The notes under the pieces are model-generated. The model was given only the letters and a program-made list of their open reading frames with translations. It had not been told where the DNA came from and ran no database searches. From Rhodospirillales bacterium (lineage in GTDB: Bacteria; Pseudomonadota; Alphaproteobacteria; Acetobacterales; Acetobacteraceae): DNA of 42,671 nucleotides. Shown one piece after another: positions 26,238 to 34,732 of this stretch (position 1 is the stretch's first letter; each line of letters starts with the position of its first letter). The stretch lies in contig JAGWRU010000006.1 in NCBI GenBank assembly GCA_028869595.1, forward strand, positions 1-42,671, given 5' to 3'. The translations under genes were made by a program, and so were the position numbers.

Positions 26238-26837
26238 CTACCGCCGGGCCGTCGCCAGCCGCGCCGCCGTCAGCACGGCGCGCAATTCCCCCAGCGCCGT
26301 GTCGAAATCGTCATTGACCAGCACGTGATCGAATTCGCGCCAATGGCTGATCTCGGCATCGGCTTCGGCCATGCGCTGGGCGATCACCTCCGCCGTGTCG
26401 GTGCCGCGTCCGGCCAGTCGGCGGGCCAGTTCCTCGCGAGAGGGCGGCAGGATGAAGACGCCCACCACGTCGCCGGGCAGGGCCGCGCGCAGCAGACGAT
26501 GCCCCTGCCAGTCAATGTCGAACAGCACGTCGCGGCCATCCGCCAGCGCGGCCTCCACCGGCGCGCGCGGCGTGCCATAGGCGCGCGCGAACACCGTCGC
26601 CCATTCCAGCATCTCGCCGGCGGCGACCATCCGGTCGAATTCCGCGCGTTCGCGAAAATAATAATGCTGGCCTTCCACTTCGCCCGGACGCGGGGCGCGG
26701 GTCGTGACGCTGACCGACAGCGTCAGATTGGCATCGTCCGCCAGCAGCGCCCGGCTCAGCCGGGTCTTGCCGGCGCCGGACGGGGCGGCAAGCACCAGGC
26801 ACAGGCCACGCCGCGCCGGGGGAAGAAACGCGCTCAT
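26238..26837 (-). CDS. gmk: Guanylate kinase
   Basis: Phosphorylates GMP to GDP. The 199-residue product has P-loop APSGAGKT near residues 18-25, the GMP-binding SVSVTTRAPRPGEVEGQHYYF segment (its core TTRAPRPGE), FDIDWQGHRLL, and the lid region with FILPPSREELARRL. Length matches the family. The ATG overlaps the stop of yicC (ATGA), which sets the start; the large 472-codon track ORF that includes it is yicC-antisense-frame sequence fused in the same frame. The yicC-gmk pair is a conserved bacterial arrangement. Confidence 0.95.
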   Translation of the reverse strand: MSAFLPPARRGLCLVLAAPSGAGKTRLSRALLADDANLTLSVSVTTRAPRPGEVEGQHYYFRERAEFDRMVAAGEMLEWATVFARAYGTPRAPVEAALADGRDVLFDIDWQGHRLLRAALPGDVVGVFILPPSREELARRLAGRGTDTAEVIAQRMAEADAEISHWREFDHVLVNDDFDTALGELRAVLTAARLATARR

Positions 26838-27724
26838 TCGATGTTCTGCACCTGCTCGCGCATCTGCTCGATCGCCGCTTTCAGCTTCAGCCCGACCGCG
26901 GTTAGCCCGGCCGAGGCGGATTTGGAACACAGCGTATTCGCTTCGCGATTGAATTCCTGCACCAGAAAATCGAAGCGCCGGCCGATCTTCACCCCCTCGG
27001 CCAGCAACGCCCGGGCAGCGGCGATATGGCTCTCCAGCCGGTCGAGTTCCTCGCGCACATCCGCCCGCGCGGCCAGCAATGCCACTTCCTGGGCGATGCG
27101 TTCCGCAGGCGGGGTGGGAATTTCGCCCAGCAGCGCGGTCACGGTCTGGATCATGCGGGCGCGCTGGGCCTCCGGCTGGCCGGAGGCAAGCATGGCCGCC
27201 TGATCGCGCAGGGCAGCGATTTCCTCCAGCAGGGCGCCCAGCACCTGGCCCATGCGCAGCCCTTCCTCGGCCCGCGCCGCGCATAGACCGGCCAGGGCTT
27301 CGGCAAATCCCGCGCGCAGCGCCTGGTGCAGGGCGGTGCTGTCGGACTCCGCCGGTTCGCCGCCGCCGGCGCGCACGATACCGGGCAGCGCCAGCAGCGC
27401 CTCGGCCTGCGGCGGCGCGCTGCCGGGGATCCGCGCGGCCAGCGCCGTGGCCAGTGCCAGCACCTGTTCCAGCGCCGCCTGATCGACGATCAGCCGCCCC
27501 GCCGCCTCCTGGCGGATGGTCAGATTGGCGGTGACATTGCCGCGTGTCAGCGCCTTGGTGGCGACCTCGCGCAGCCCTGGCTCCAGCGCGTCGCAGCCGG
27601 GCGGCAGGCGGAAGCGCAGATCGAGGCCGCGGCCATTGACGCTGCGCAGTTCCCACGCCCAGGCGGTGGCGCCGGCCTGCCCGGCACTGCGGGCGAAACC
27701 GGTCATCGAGGCGAGCAGGCTCAT
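26834..27724 (-). CDS. yicC: YicC family endoribonuclease
   Basis: A 296-residue YicC protein, a family whose E. coli member is an endoribonuclease linked to RNA turnover. The N-terminal SMTGFARSAG and the ELRSVNGRGLDLRFRLP segment are diagnostic. The C-terminal part contains EELDRLESHIAAAR, GRRFDFLVQEFNREANTLCSKS (core FLVQEFNREANT) and LKAAIEQMREQVQNIE, matching DUF1732. The start at MSLLASMTGF leaves 16 bases after mltG; an ATG nine codons earlier would overlap mltG and has no ribosome binding site. Coupled to gmk by ATGA overlap. Confidence 0.93.
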   Translation of the reverse strand: MSLLASMTGFARSAGQAGATAWAWELRSVNGRGLDLRFRLPPGCDALEPGLREVATKALTRGNVTANLTIRQEAAGRLIVDQAALEQVLALATALAARIPGSAPPQAEALLALPGIVRAGGGEPAESDSTALHQALRAGFAEALAGLCAARAEEGLRMGQVLGALLEEIAALRDQAAMLASGQPEAQRARMIQTVTALLGEIPTPPAERIAQEVALLAARADVREELDRLESHIAAARALLAEGVKIGRRFDFLVQEFNREANTLCSKSASAGLTAVGLKLKAAIEQMREQVQNIE

Positions 27725-27740
27725 GCAGGGGCGATCCGGA

Positions 27741-28730
27741 TCAAGGGGCATGCCCGCTTGTAGCAGCCGCGGCGGCATCGGGCGAACCGAGCGCGCGCCA
27801 ACGCGCGACATTGCGCAGATGCTGCGCCAGGGTGCGGGCGAAGGCATGGCCGCCGCTGCCATTGGCGACGAAATAGAGATCGGCGCTGGCATCGGGATGG
27901 GCGGCGGCTTGCAGGCTGGCCAGGCCCGGCGCGCAGATCGGTCCGGGCGGCAGGCCGGCATTGCGATAGGTGTTGTAGGGGCTGTCGATCCGCAGATCGG
28001 CATGGGTGATGGGATGATCGAGCTTTCCCGCCCCGTCGCTCGCCGCATAGATCACCGTCGGATCCGATTGCAGCCGCATGCCGAGCCGCAACCGGTTGAG
28101 AAACACCGCCGCGATGCGGGGCCGCTCGGCGGGCAGCGCCGTCTCCCGCTCGACGATGGAGGCCAGGATCAGCAGGGCGCGCGGATCGGGCAGTTCCGGG
28201 TCCGGCGCGCGCCCCGCCCAGACTTTGGCCAGGGTGCGGCGCATCGCTGCCTCCGCCCGCGCCAGCAGCGCGGCACGCGGCGTGCCCCAGACATATTCGT
28301 AGGTCTGCGGCAGCACCGCGCCTTCTTTCGGCAGCGGCGCCGTGCCGGTCATGGCCGGGGCTGCTTCCAGCAGGGCGGCGATTTCCCGCGCCGTCAGCCC
28401 TTCGGGGATGGTCAGGAAATGGCGGACCGGCGGGGCGGTGCGCAGGATATGCAGCACCAGGGCGAGCGAGGCATGGGCGGGGAATGCCAGCTCCGCCGCG
28501 TGCAGCGCGCCCTGCGCGCGGGTGGCCGCCTCGGCCAGGCGGAAGGCGGTGACGCTGGCGATGGCATCGTCACGGCGCAGCGCCTGTGCGACCTCGGCCA
28601 CCGTGCCATGCGGCACGACGATGGCGCGCGCGGCAGGCAGCGGCCCGGCGGCACGGTAGCGGTGCACGGCGTACAGACCGGCAAGCCCGGCCAGCAGACC
28701 GAGCGTCAGCGCCAGCCCGGCCAGACGCAT
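27741..28730 (-). CDS. mltG: Endolytic murein transglycosylase MltG
   Basis: Inner-membrane lytic transglycosylase thought to terminate nascent glycan strands. The 329-residue product has one N-terminal membrane anchor (LAGLALTLGLLAGLAGLYAV core near residues 3-20) and a LysM-like region. The YceG domain follows, with LTIPEGLTAREIAALL, the catalytic glutamate in LASIVERET, LQSDPTVIYA and the hallmark SPYNTYRNAGLPPGPI. The start at 28730 gives the expected short cytoplasmic tail and lies 31 bases beyond the fabF stop. The longer track start would run deep into fabF. fabF-mltG adjacency is common in proteobacteria. Confidence 0.92.
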   Translation of the reverse strand: MRLAGLALTLGLLAGLAGLYAVHRYRAAGPLPAARAIVVPHGTVAEVAQALRRDDAIASVTAFRLAEAATRAQGALHAAELAFPAHASLALVLHILRTAPPVRHFLTIPEGLTAREIAALLEAAPAMTGTAPLPKEGAVLPQTYEYVWGTPRAALLARAEAAMRRTLAKVWAGRAPDPELPDPRALLILASIVERETALPAERPRIAAVFLNRLRLGMRLQSDPTVIYAASDGAGKLDHPITHADLRIDSPYNTYRNAGLPPGPICAPGLASLQAAAHPDASADLYFVANGSGGHAFARTLAQHLRNVARWRALGSPDAAAAATSGHAP

Positions 28731-28761
28731 CGGCCAACGCGGCCGGCGCGGCTCCGCCGGC

Positions 28762-30024
28762 TCAGGCGGCGGCGCGGAAGATGACGCTGGCGTTGGTGCC
28801 CCCGAAGCCGAAACTGTTCGACAGCGCCACTTTGATCGGCCGCTGCTGCGCGGTGCGGGCAACACGGTCGATCACGCTCGGGCGGCTCGGCTCTTCCAGA
28901 TTGAGCGTCGGCGGCGCCACGCCGTCGCGCACGGCGAGGATGGAGAACACCGCCTCGATCGCACCGGCAGCGCCCAGCAGATGCCCGGTCGCGGATTTGG
29001 TCGAGGACATGGCGATATGCTTCGCCGCGTCGCCGAACATGCGCTCCACCGCCTCCAGCTCCAGATCGTCGCCGAGCGGGGTGGAGGTGCCGTGCGCATT
29101 CACGTACTGGATGTCGGCCGGCGTCAGCCCGCCATTGCGCAATGCCGCCTTCATCGCGCGGAAGGCGCCGTCATGGCCTTCCGCCGGGGCGGTGATGTGG
29201 TAGGCATCGCCGGACAGGCCATAGCCGGAAACCTCGGCATAGATTTTCGCGCCGCGGCGGCGGGCATGCTCGTATTCTTCCAGCACCAGCACGCCGGCCC
29301 CCTCGCCCATCACGAAACCGTCGCGATCCTTGTCCCAGGGGCGCGAGGCACGCTCCGGCGTGTCGTTGAAGCCGGTGGACAAAGCGCGAGAGGCGCAGAA
29401 CCCGGCAATGCCGAGTTCGCACACCGCCGCTTCCGCGCCGCCGGCCACCATCACCTCGGCATCGCCGAGCATGATCAGCCGCGCCGCATCGCCGATCGCA
29501 TGCACCCCCGTGGCGCAGGCGGTGACGACCGAATGGTTCGGTCCCTTGAAGCCGTATTTGATCGAGACATGGCCGGAGACCAGGTTGATCAGCGCCGAGG
29601 GGATGAAGAACGGCGACAAGCGCCGCGTCTTGCCCTGGATGACCAGTTGCGAGGCCTCGAAGATGGTCTGCAAGCCGCCAATGCCGGAGCCGATCATGAC
29701 GCCGGTATCGCAGCGCTGCTCCTCCGTCTCGGGCACCCAGCCGCTATCTTCCACCGCTTCGGTGGCGGCGGCGAGGCCGAGATGGATGAAGCGATCCATC
29801 TTCTTCACGTCTTTGACCGGGACATATTCGGTCACATCGAAGCCGCCATCGGCGCGCGTGCCGGCCGGCACCTGCCCCGCAACCTTGCAGGGCAGGTCCT
29901 TGGTGTCGAAGGACTGGATGGATGTGATACCCGATTCGCCGTTGATCAGCCGGCGCCAGACATGGGGCACGCCAACGCCCAGCGGGCAGGCAATGCCCAG
30001 CCCGGTAACCACCACGCGACGCAT
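28762..30024 (-). CDS. fabF: Beta-ketoacyl-ACP synthase II
   Basis: Condensing enzyme that elongates acyl-ACP with malonyl-ACP. The 420-residue thiolase-fold protein has the active-site cysteine in VTACATGVHAIG near residue 163 and the two catalytic histidines in NAHGTSTPLGD and SATGHLLGAAGA. The Gly-rich end NSFGFGGTNASVIF is also present. Length and motifs are those of FabF rather than FabH or FabB. GGAGGGAG lies about eight bases upstream of the ATG at 30024; the track start is 32 codons earlier in the acpP-fabF gap. It follows acpP by 28 bases on the same strand. Confidence 0.95.
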   Translation of the reverse strand: MRRVVVTGLGIACPLGVGVPHVWRRLINGESGITSIQSFDTKDLPCKVAGQVPAGTRADGGFDVTEYVPVKDVKKMDRFIHLGLAAATEAVEDSGWVPETEEQRCDTGVMIGSGIGGLQTIFEASQLVIQGKTRRLSPFFIPSALINLVSGHVSIKYGFKGPNHSVVTACATGVHAIGDAARLIMLGDAEVMVAGGAEAAVCELGIAGFCASRALSTGFNDTPERASRPWDKDRDGFVMGEGAGVLVLEEYEHARRRGAKIYAEVSGYGLSGDAYHITAPAEGHDGAFRAMKAALRNGGLTPADIQYVNAHGTSTPLGDDLELEAVERMFGDAAKHIAMSSTKSATGHLLGAAGAIEAVFSILAVRDGVAPPTLNLEEPSRPSVIDRVARTAQQRPIKVALSNSFGFGGTNASVIFRAAA

Positions 30025-30052
30025 GGAACCGCTCCCTCCAGACCGCCTCTGG

Positions 30053-30292
30053 TCAGGCCGCCTTCTGCTTCTCGATATAGTCGATCGCATCCTTGACGGT
30101 GCTGATCTTCTCGGCGGCATCCTCGGGGATTTCGACGCTGAAGGCTTCCTCGAAAGCCATCACCAGCTCGACCGTGTCCAGGCTGTCGGCGCCCAGATCG
30201 TCGATGAAGGATGCCTCGGAGGTGACCTTCGCCTCCTCGACGCCCAGATGCTCCACCACGATCTTCTTAACCTTGTCGGCGATCTCGCTCAT
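30053..30292 (-). CDS. acpP: Acyl carrier protein
   Basis: A 79-residue acidic four-helix carrier protein that shuttles acyl intermediates in fatty-acid and lipid A synthesis. The phosphopantetheine attachment site is Ser37 in the DSL motif of [13 protein letters not shown]. Length and charge are typical. The gene has its own leader: an intrinsic terminator closes the fabG transcript upstream, and a possible promoter lies in the 198-base gap. That allows the higher expression expected of ACP. fabF follows on the same strand. Confidence 0.97.
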   Translation of the reverse strand: MSEIADKVKKIVVEHLGVEEAKVTSEASFIDDLGADSLDTVELVMAFEEAFSVEIPEDAAEKISTVKDAIDYIEKQKAA

Positions 30293-30401
30293 CGGCCTTG
30301 CATCTCCTGCCTGGGTCCTGCGGTTGGGGTCCGGGCCTGCCTGGGGGCGCTGCCGCCAGGGGAAGGCTTCGGGTACGCGTGCCGATCCGCTTCGGACGAA
30401 A

Positions 30402-30439
30402 CTGACCGGCGCTTAGCATGGTTTGCCCGGGCGCGCCAA
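30402..30439 (-). promoter_or_regulatory. Candidate acpP promoter
   Basis: On the minus strand, TTGGCG is followed after 16-17 bases by GCTAAG/CTAAGC inside an ATGCTAAGC stretch, within the gap between the fabG terminator and acpP. The match to sigma70 consensus is only moderate, but the location, directly after a terminator and before a highly expressed gene, makes a promoter here necessary. Confidence 0.35.
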
Positions 30440-30446
30440 CGCCGGG

Positions 30447-30480
30447 AAAAAGATTGCCGGCCGGCCAGATGCCGGCCCGG
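30447..30480 (-). terminator. Intrinsic terminator after fabG
   Basis: Read on the minus strand just beyond the fabG stop, GGCCGGC-ATCTG-GCCGGCC forms a perfect seven-base GC stem with a five-base loop. It is followed within a few bases by TCTTTTT. This is the clearest rho-independent terminator in the window and separates fabD-fabG from acpP-fabF. Confidence 0.75.
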
Positions 30481-30490
30481 AACATAAGTC

Positions 30491-31228
30491 CTACAGCATG
30501 GCCATGCCGCCATTGACGTGCAGCGTGGCGCCGGTGACCCAGCCCGCCTGATCGGAGGCGAGGTAGACCACCGCCGCCGCCACATCCTCCGGCTGGCCCA
30601 GCCGGCCGAGGGGGATCGCCTCGGAGAGTTTGGTTTTCTGTGCCTCGCTGAGGGAATCGGTCATCGGCGTCGCAATGAAGCCGGGCGCCACCGCGTTCAC
30701 GGTGATGCCGCGCGGCGCCACTTCCTGGGCCAGCGCCTTGGTCATGCCGATCAGCCCGGCCTTGGCGGCGGCGTAATTGGCCTGGCCGGCATTGCCGGTG
30801 GCCCCGACGATCGAGGAAATCGCGATGATCCGCCCCGCCCGGCGGCGCAGCATGCCGCGCAGCGCGGCGCGGGCCAGGCGGAAGGGCGCGGCGAGATCGA
30901 CCTCCTGGACGATGTTCCAATCCTCGTCGCGCATGCGCAGCGCCAGCATGTCGCGGGTCAGCCCGGCATTATTGACCAGGATATGCAACGGGCCGGCCGC
31001 TTCCTCGGCGGCGGCGATCAGCGCATCGGCGGCTTCCGGCGCGCGCAGATCGGCGGGCGCGACATGGGCGCGTTCGCCGAGCTCGCCGGCCAGCGCATCG
31101 AGCGCGTCGCGCCGCGTGCCCGACAGCACCACCGCCGCGCCAGCGCCGTGCAGGGCGCGCGCGATCGCCGCCCCGATCCCACCCGAGGCGCCGGTGACCA
31201 GCGCCGTCTTGCCATCCAGCCGGAACAT
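30491..31228 (-). CDS. fabG: 3-oxoacyl-ACP reductase
   Basis: NADPH-dependent SDR that performs the first reduction in each fatty-acid elongation cycle. The 245-residue product has TGASGGIG near residues 12-19, NNAG, the catalytic Ser in ISSIVGATGN, Tyr and Lys in YAAAKAGLIGMTKA (core YAAAKAG), and ATLHVNGGMAML at the C-terminus. All are FabG hallmarks. The ATG at 31228 is preferred, as AAGGGGAAG lies just upstream; a GTG eight codons earlier overlaps the fabD stop and could provide coupling. Followed by a strong terminator. Confidence 0.94.
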   Translation of the reverse strand: MFRLDGKTALVTGASGGIGAAIARALHGAGAAVVLSGTRRDALDALAGELGERAHVAPADLRAPEAADALIAAAEEAAGPLHILVNNAGLTRDMLALRMRDEDWNIVQEVDLAAPFRLARAALRGMLRRRAGRIIAISSIVGATGNAGQANYAAAKAGLIGMTKALAQEVAPRGITVNAVAPGFIATPMTDSLSEAQKTKLSEAIPLGRLGQPEDVAAAVVYLASDQAGWVTGATLHVNGGMAML

Positions 31229-31248
31229 CGGCTTCCCCTTATCCGCGC

Positions 31249-32235
31249 TCACGCCGAAAGCAGTTTCAGCACCGCCTCGATCTCGGCGGGGGTGCCGGCA
31301 GCGGCGGTCTGCGCCTCCGGCGCGATGCGCCGCACCAGACCGGACAGCACCTTGCCGGCGCCGAGTTCGACGAAACTATCCACCCCCATCGCGGTCATCG
31401 CCTGCACGCATTCGCGCCAGCGCACCGTTGCCGTTACCTGGCGGACCAGCAGATCGCGGATCGCCAGCGGATCGGTTTCCCGGCTCGCCGTGACATTGGC
31501 GACCACCGGCACGACCGGAATGGCCGGCGGCGTCGCGGCCAGCGCCTCGGCCATGGCATCGGCGGCCGGCGCCATCAGCGCGCAATGGAAGGGCGCGGAA
31601 ACCGGCAGCAGCATGGCCCGGCGCACGCCGCGCGCCTTCGCTACCTCCACCGCCCGCTCCACCGCCGCGCGGGCGCCGGAAATCACGATCTGCCCGCCGC
31701 CATTATCATTGCCCGGCTCGACCACCTGTCTGGTGCCGGGCGTCAGCGCCGGATCGCCTTCGGGCACCGGCGCCGCTTCGGCGCAGATCGCCAGGACATC
31801 CGCCATTTCCACGCCGATCAGCGCGGCCATGGCGCCTTCCCCGGCAGGCACGGCCTTCTGCATCGCCTGGCCGCGCAGCCGCAGCAGCCGCGCCGCATCG
31901 GCCACCGAGAAGGCGCCGGCCGCAGCCAGGGCGGAATATTCGCCCAGCGAGTGCCCGGCCACCAGCACCGCCCGCTCGGCCAGACGGAAGCCGCCTTCAT
32001 GCTCCAGCACGCGCAGCACCGCCAGCGACACGGCCAGCAGGGCGGGCTGGGTGTTTTCGGTCAGGGTCAGGGTTTCGCCGGGACCTTCGAACATCAGCTT
32101 GGACAGCTTCTGCTTGAGGACCTCGTCCACCTCCTCGAACACCTCCCGCGCGGGGGCGAAGGCGGCGGCGAGATCGCGGCCCATGCCAACGGCCTGGCTG
32201 CCCTGGCCGGGGAAGATGAAAGCATGCACGGACAT
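31249..32235 (-). CDS. fabD: Malonyl CoA-ACP transacylase
   Basis: Transfers malonyl from CoA to ACP to supply the elongation cycle. The 328-residue protein starts with FIFPGQGSQAVGMG and carries the nucleophile serine in GHSLGEYSALAAAG near residue 98. The catalytic histidine is in PVSAPFHCALM near 210, and VVPVVANVTA follows. GGGAAGCG lies upstream of the ATG at 32235; the track's earlier start is unsupported. Its stop overlaps or nearly abuts fabG, forming a fabD-fabG transcript. Confidence 0.94.
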   Translation of the reverse strand: MSVHAFIFPGQGSQAVGMGRDLAAAFAPAREVFEEVDEVLKQKLSKLMFEGPGETLTLTENTQPALLAVSLAVLRVLEHEGGFRLAERAVLVAGHSLGEYSALAAAGAFSVADAARLLRLRGQAMQKAVPAGEGAMAALIGVEMADVLAICAEAAPVPEGDPALTPGTRQVVEPGNDNGGGQIVISGARAAVERAVEVAKARGVRRAMLLPVSAPFHCALMAPAADAMAEALAATPPAIPVVPVVANVTASRETDPLAIRDLLVRQVTATVRWRECVQAMTAMGVDSFVELGAGKVLSGLVRRIAPEAQTAAAGTPAEIEAVLKLLSA

Positions 32236-32507
32236 CAGACGCTTCCCATCGCAGCACGGAGGCAAGGCGGCCCGGGACAAAGCCCGGCAGGCGAAACGAG
32301 GCCGGGGCGTAGCCGCCGGGCGGCAGGCTGTCAATCGAAACGGATGGGCAAGGCCCGGCGAGGGGCATGGCCGCCGCCGCCCCCTTCACGATCGCGCGGG
32401 AGTGCAAGACCGGCGACAGGCATGAAACCTGGCTGCCCACGAGCGTGGCAGCGGCTAGAATGCCTCGATTCGCCCCTGTTCCTGCGCCGATCAGCCCGGA
32501 GATCGCG

Positions 32508-33293
32508 ATGTGCCGCTTCCTTGCCTATCGGGGGGACCCGATCTTCATGGAGGACCTGATCGCCTCGCCCAGCCATTCGCTGGTCGCGCAATCGCTGCAT
32601 GCCACCGAAAGCAAAAGCGAAACCAACGGCGACGGTTTCGGCATCGGCTGGTACGGCGCCCGCCCGGCGCCCGGCCTCTACCGGGAAGTGCGACCCGCCT
32701 GGTCGGACGAAAATCTCCGCTCGCTCTGCGCCCAGGTGGAAGCGAGGCTGTTCTTCGCCCATGTCCGCGCCGCCACCGGCACGGCGACCACGCGGGCCAA
32801 TTGCCACCCTTTCGCGGAAGGCCGCCTGCTGTTCATGCATAACGGCCAGATCGGCGGTTTTGCCGCGATCCGCCGGCGGGTGGAGGCGATGATCCCCGAC
32901 CCGCTCTACCCGTCGCGCACCGGCACCACCGATTCGGAGGCGATTTTTCTGTCAGCGGTCGGGCTGGGACTGGCCGAGGAGCCGCTCTGCGCCATCGCCA
33001 CCGTGCTCTCCCGGGTGCGCGAGGAGATGGCCCGCGCCCAGGTCGCCGCGCCGCTGCGCTTCACCGCCGCGCTGACCGATGGCGCGCATCTCTGGGCGTT
33101 TCGCTGGGCCAGCGACGATGCCCCGCCGACGCTTTATTTCCGCGATGGCTGCTATGACGACGGCGCCAAGGGGCTGGTCGTGGTGTCGGAACCGATCGAC
33201 GGCAAGCGCCAGGACTGGCACGCCGTGCCGCCCGGCCACGCCCTGATCGCCGCCCCGGACGGCAGCAAGAAACTCGCGCTGCTGGAGGTTTAA
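32508..33293 (+). CDS. Class II glutamine amidotransferase (YafJ-like)
   Basis: A 261-residue stand-alone Ntn-type glutamine amidotransferase domain. After Met removal the N-terminal cysteine (MCRFLAYRG) is the nucleophile. NGDGFGIGWYG, FFAHVRAATG and HNGQIGGF are the conserved glutaminase motifs, followed by GTTDSEAIF. It resembles YafJ and the EgtC family, for which the ammonia acceptor is often unknown. No partner synthase gene lies next to it. The start has GGAG seven bases upstream. The 272-base gap before it, shared with fabD, holds a TAGAAT hexamer at 32456-32461 that could be its -10, though no good -35 was seen. Confidence 0.9.
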   Translation: MCRFLAYRGDPIFMEDLIASPSHSLVAQSLHATESKSETNGDGFGIGWYGARPAPGLYREVRPAWSDENLRSLCAQVEARLFFAHVRAATGTATTRANCHPFAEGRLLFMHNGQIGGFAAIRRRVEAMIPDPLYPSRTGTTDSEAIFLSAVGLGLAEEPLCAIATVLSRVREEMARAQVAAPLRFTAALTDGAHLWAFRWASDDAPPTLYFRDGCYDDGAKGLVVVSEPIDGKRQDWHAVPPGHALIAAPDGSKKLALLEV

Positions 33294-33297
33294 GCCG

Positions 33298-33738
33298 TCA
33301 TTTCCCCGGCATCTGCCGGGCCAGCGCTTCCAGCGCCATGACGTAGCCATAGCTGCCGAAGCCGCAGATCACGCCCTTGGCCGCCGTTGCCGTCATCGAA
33401 TGGCGATGGAACTCGTCGCGGCCATGGATGTTGGAGATATGCACTTCCAGATACGGCGTGCGCAGGATCTTCACCGCGTCCAGCACCGGCACGGAAAAGA
33501 ACGACAGACCGGCCGGATTGCAGATCACGGCGGCATCCTCGCGATAGGCCTCGTGCAGCCATTCGACCATCGTGGCTTCGGCATTGGTCTGGCGAAATTC
33601 GACGGCAAGGCCGAGACGCGCCGCCGTTTGCGCACATAGCGCGGCGATATCCGCCAGCGTCTCGCGCCCGTAAATCTCCGGCTCGCGAATACCCAGCATG
33701 TCGAGATTGGGCCCGTTCAGAACGAAGATCGCTTTCAT
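33298..33738 (-). CDS. aroQ: Type II 3-dehydroquinate dehydratase-like protein with altered substrate pocket
   Basis: A 146-residue protein of the dodecameric AroQ family, which dehydrates 3-dehydroquinate in the shikimate pathway. VLNGPNLDMLGIREPEIYG keeps Asn11, Arg18 and the catalytic Tyr23 (core NGPNLDML), and VHISNIH keeps His100 and Ser102. Two residues that bind substrate in known enzymes are changed: the histidine of the NxGxxTHTS loop is Phe80 here (NPAGLSFFS), and the arginine of REEFR is His111 (GRDEFHRHS). The fold is certain, but the activity may differ from classical AroQ. The ribosome binding site GGGAGGGG is strong. accB/accC, frequent alphaproteobacterial neighbours of aroQ, are absent. 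Confidence 0.8.
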   Translation of the reverse strand: MKAIFVLNGPNLDMLGIREPEIYGRETLADIAALCAQTAARLGLAVEFRQTNAEATMVEWLHEAYREDAAVICNPAGLSFFSVPVLDAVKILRTPYLEVHISNIHGRDEFHRHSMTATAAKGVICGFGSYGYVMALEALARQMPGK

Positions 33739-33766
33739 ATCCCCTCCCGACGACGCCGGCGCGCCG

Positions 33767-34171
33767 CTACCCGTCCGCGCCCAGCGCGCTGCGCAGCCGG
33801 GCGATGATCGCGTCCAGTTCGGCGACCAGTGCCGCCGCCTCGGCCGGATCGGGGATGGCATGCGCGTTGGTGCCGGATGCCGCGCCCGGCGGCGGTGCAT
33901 CGGCATCCGCCCCGTCCTCTTCCGTCCAATCCTGATCGGCCCATGCGGCGGGCGCGCCCGGGCGGGTCGCCGCCTCCATCGCCGCGTCATGCTGGGCCGC
34001 CTGCTCGGCCAGCGCGGCCAGCGCCGCCTCCCGCTCCGCCATGGCCTGGCTGGCGGCCAGACGGGCGGCATCGGCATCGGCCTGGGCCCGCGCCGCCGCC
34101 GCCGCGATGCGTTCCAGCGCGGCTTCCAGCCGTTCCGCCGCCAGTTCCGGATCCTCGGATTCGCCTGCCAT
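33767..34171 (-). CDS. Small Ala/Glu-rich coiled-coil protein
   Basis: A 134-residue acidic protein of unknown function. Residues about 5-70 form a long Ala/Glu/Arg helix with heptad spacing (LEAALERIAAAAARAQ), likely a coiled coil. A Pro/Asp-rich linker follows, then a second helix near the C-terminus (AALVAELDAIIARLRSAL). No catalytic motif or signal peptide is seen. It lies 28 bases upstream of the aroQ-like gene on the same strand, so the two are probably co-transcribed. No close ribosome binding site is visible, and high-GC DNA produces long spurious ORFs, so existence is likely but not certain. Confidence 0.55.
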   Translation of the reverse strand: MAGESEDPELAAERLEAALERIAAAAARAQADADAARLAASQAMAEREAALAALAEQAAQHDAAMEAATRPGAPAAWADQDWTEEDGADADAPPPGAASGTNAHAIPDPAEAAALVAELDAIIARLRSALGADG

Positions 34172-34285
34172 GCTACCGACCGCGCCGCCCTGGTTGCTGT
34201 GCGGCGGCGCATGGCGCGCTGCCGTCCTCCCCCCATGTGCCGCGCCACTGGCGGGCGGTCAATCATGATGTGATCCTGCGCCGCC

Positions 34286-34732
34286 ATGCGCCCTGCCCTT
34301 CCTCCCCCGGCCGGCCCGGTTCTGCCGCCCGCCGTGATCATTCACGGAGCCCGCGATGCCGAAACGGTGCTGCACGTCGCCGCCGGGCGCGCGGTGCTGC
34401 TGCTTTCCGCGCCCGGCGCGGCGCTGTTCGCCGGCATCGGCTGGTGGCGCGCGCTGATCGGCGATGCCCGCGCCGCCCATCCCGGCCCCTGGCAGGAGGC
34501 GCTGGATTGCGCCGATGCCGCGGCGCTCGCCCTAGCCGCGCTGCGGGTCGGCCAGCGCGGGCTGATCCTGTGGCCCGATGCGCCCGGCCGCGCGGCGGTG
34601 GCGGCGATCGCGCGCGATTGCGGCGCGCTGCTGCTGGATGGCGCGCCGCCCTGCCTCGATCTTGCCGGGCATCCTGCCCCGGACCGGCTGGCCACCTGGC
34701 TCTCGGGCGCGGCGGCAGGCGGGAGATTGTGA
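34286..34732 (+). CDS. Conserved-looking hypothetical protein
   Basis: A 148-residue protein that I do not recognise. It has alternating hydrophobic strands and Ala-rich helices (GRAVLLLSAPGAALFAGIGWW core AVLLLSAPG; GQRGLILWPD; CGALLLDG), suggesting a small alpha/beta cytoplasmic domain. A tryptophan pair near residue 53 and an LILWPDAPGR segment are distinctive. There is no signal peptide, although the N-terminus is Pro-rich. It is divergent from the coiled-coil gene and lies 106 bases before the aldolase. The ATG lacks a clear ribosome binding site. Restricted lineage distribution is suspected but not shown. Confidence 0.6.
   Translation: MRPALPPPAGPVLPPAVIIHGARDAETVLHVAAGRAVLLLSAPGAALFAGIGWWRALIGDARAAHPGPWQEALDCADAAALALAALRVGQRGLILWPDAPGRAAVAAIARDCGALLLDGAPPCLDLAGHPAPDRLATWLSGAAAGGRL

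Noticed and set aside
26238-27656. 472-codon ORF as an extended guanylate kinase
   Set aside because: Only the last 199 codons show kinase motifs; the upstream part is an alternative frame of yicC, and gmk starts at the ATGA overlap.
32430-32454. GCTGCC/GGCAGC inverted repeat before the glutamine amidotransferase gene as an operator
   Set aside because: Six-base arms of GC-rich sequence are expected by chance here, and no regulator is nearby.
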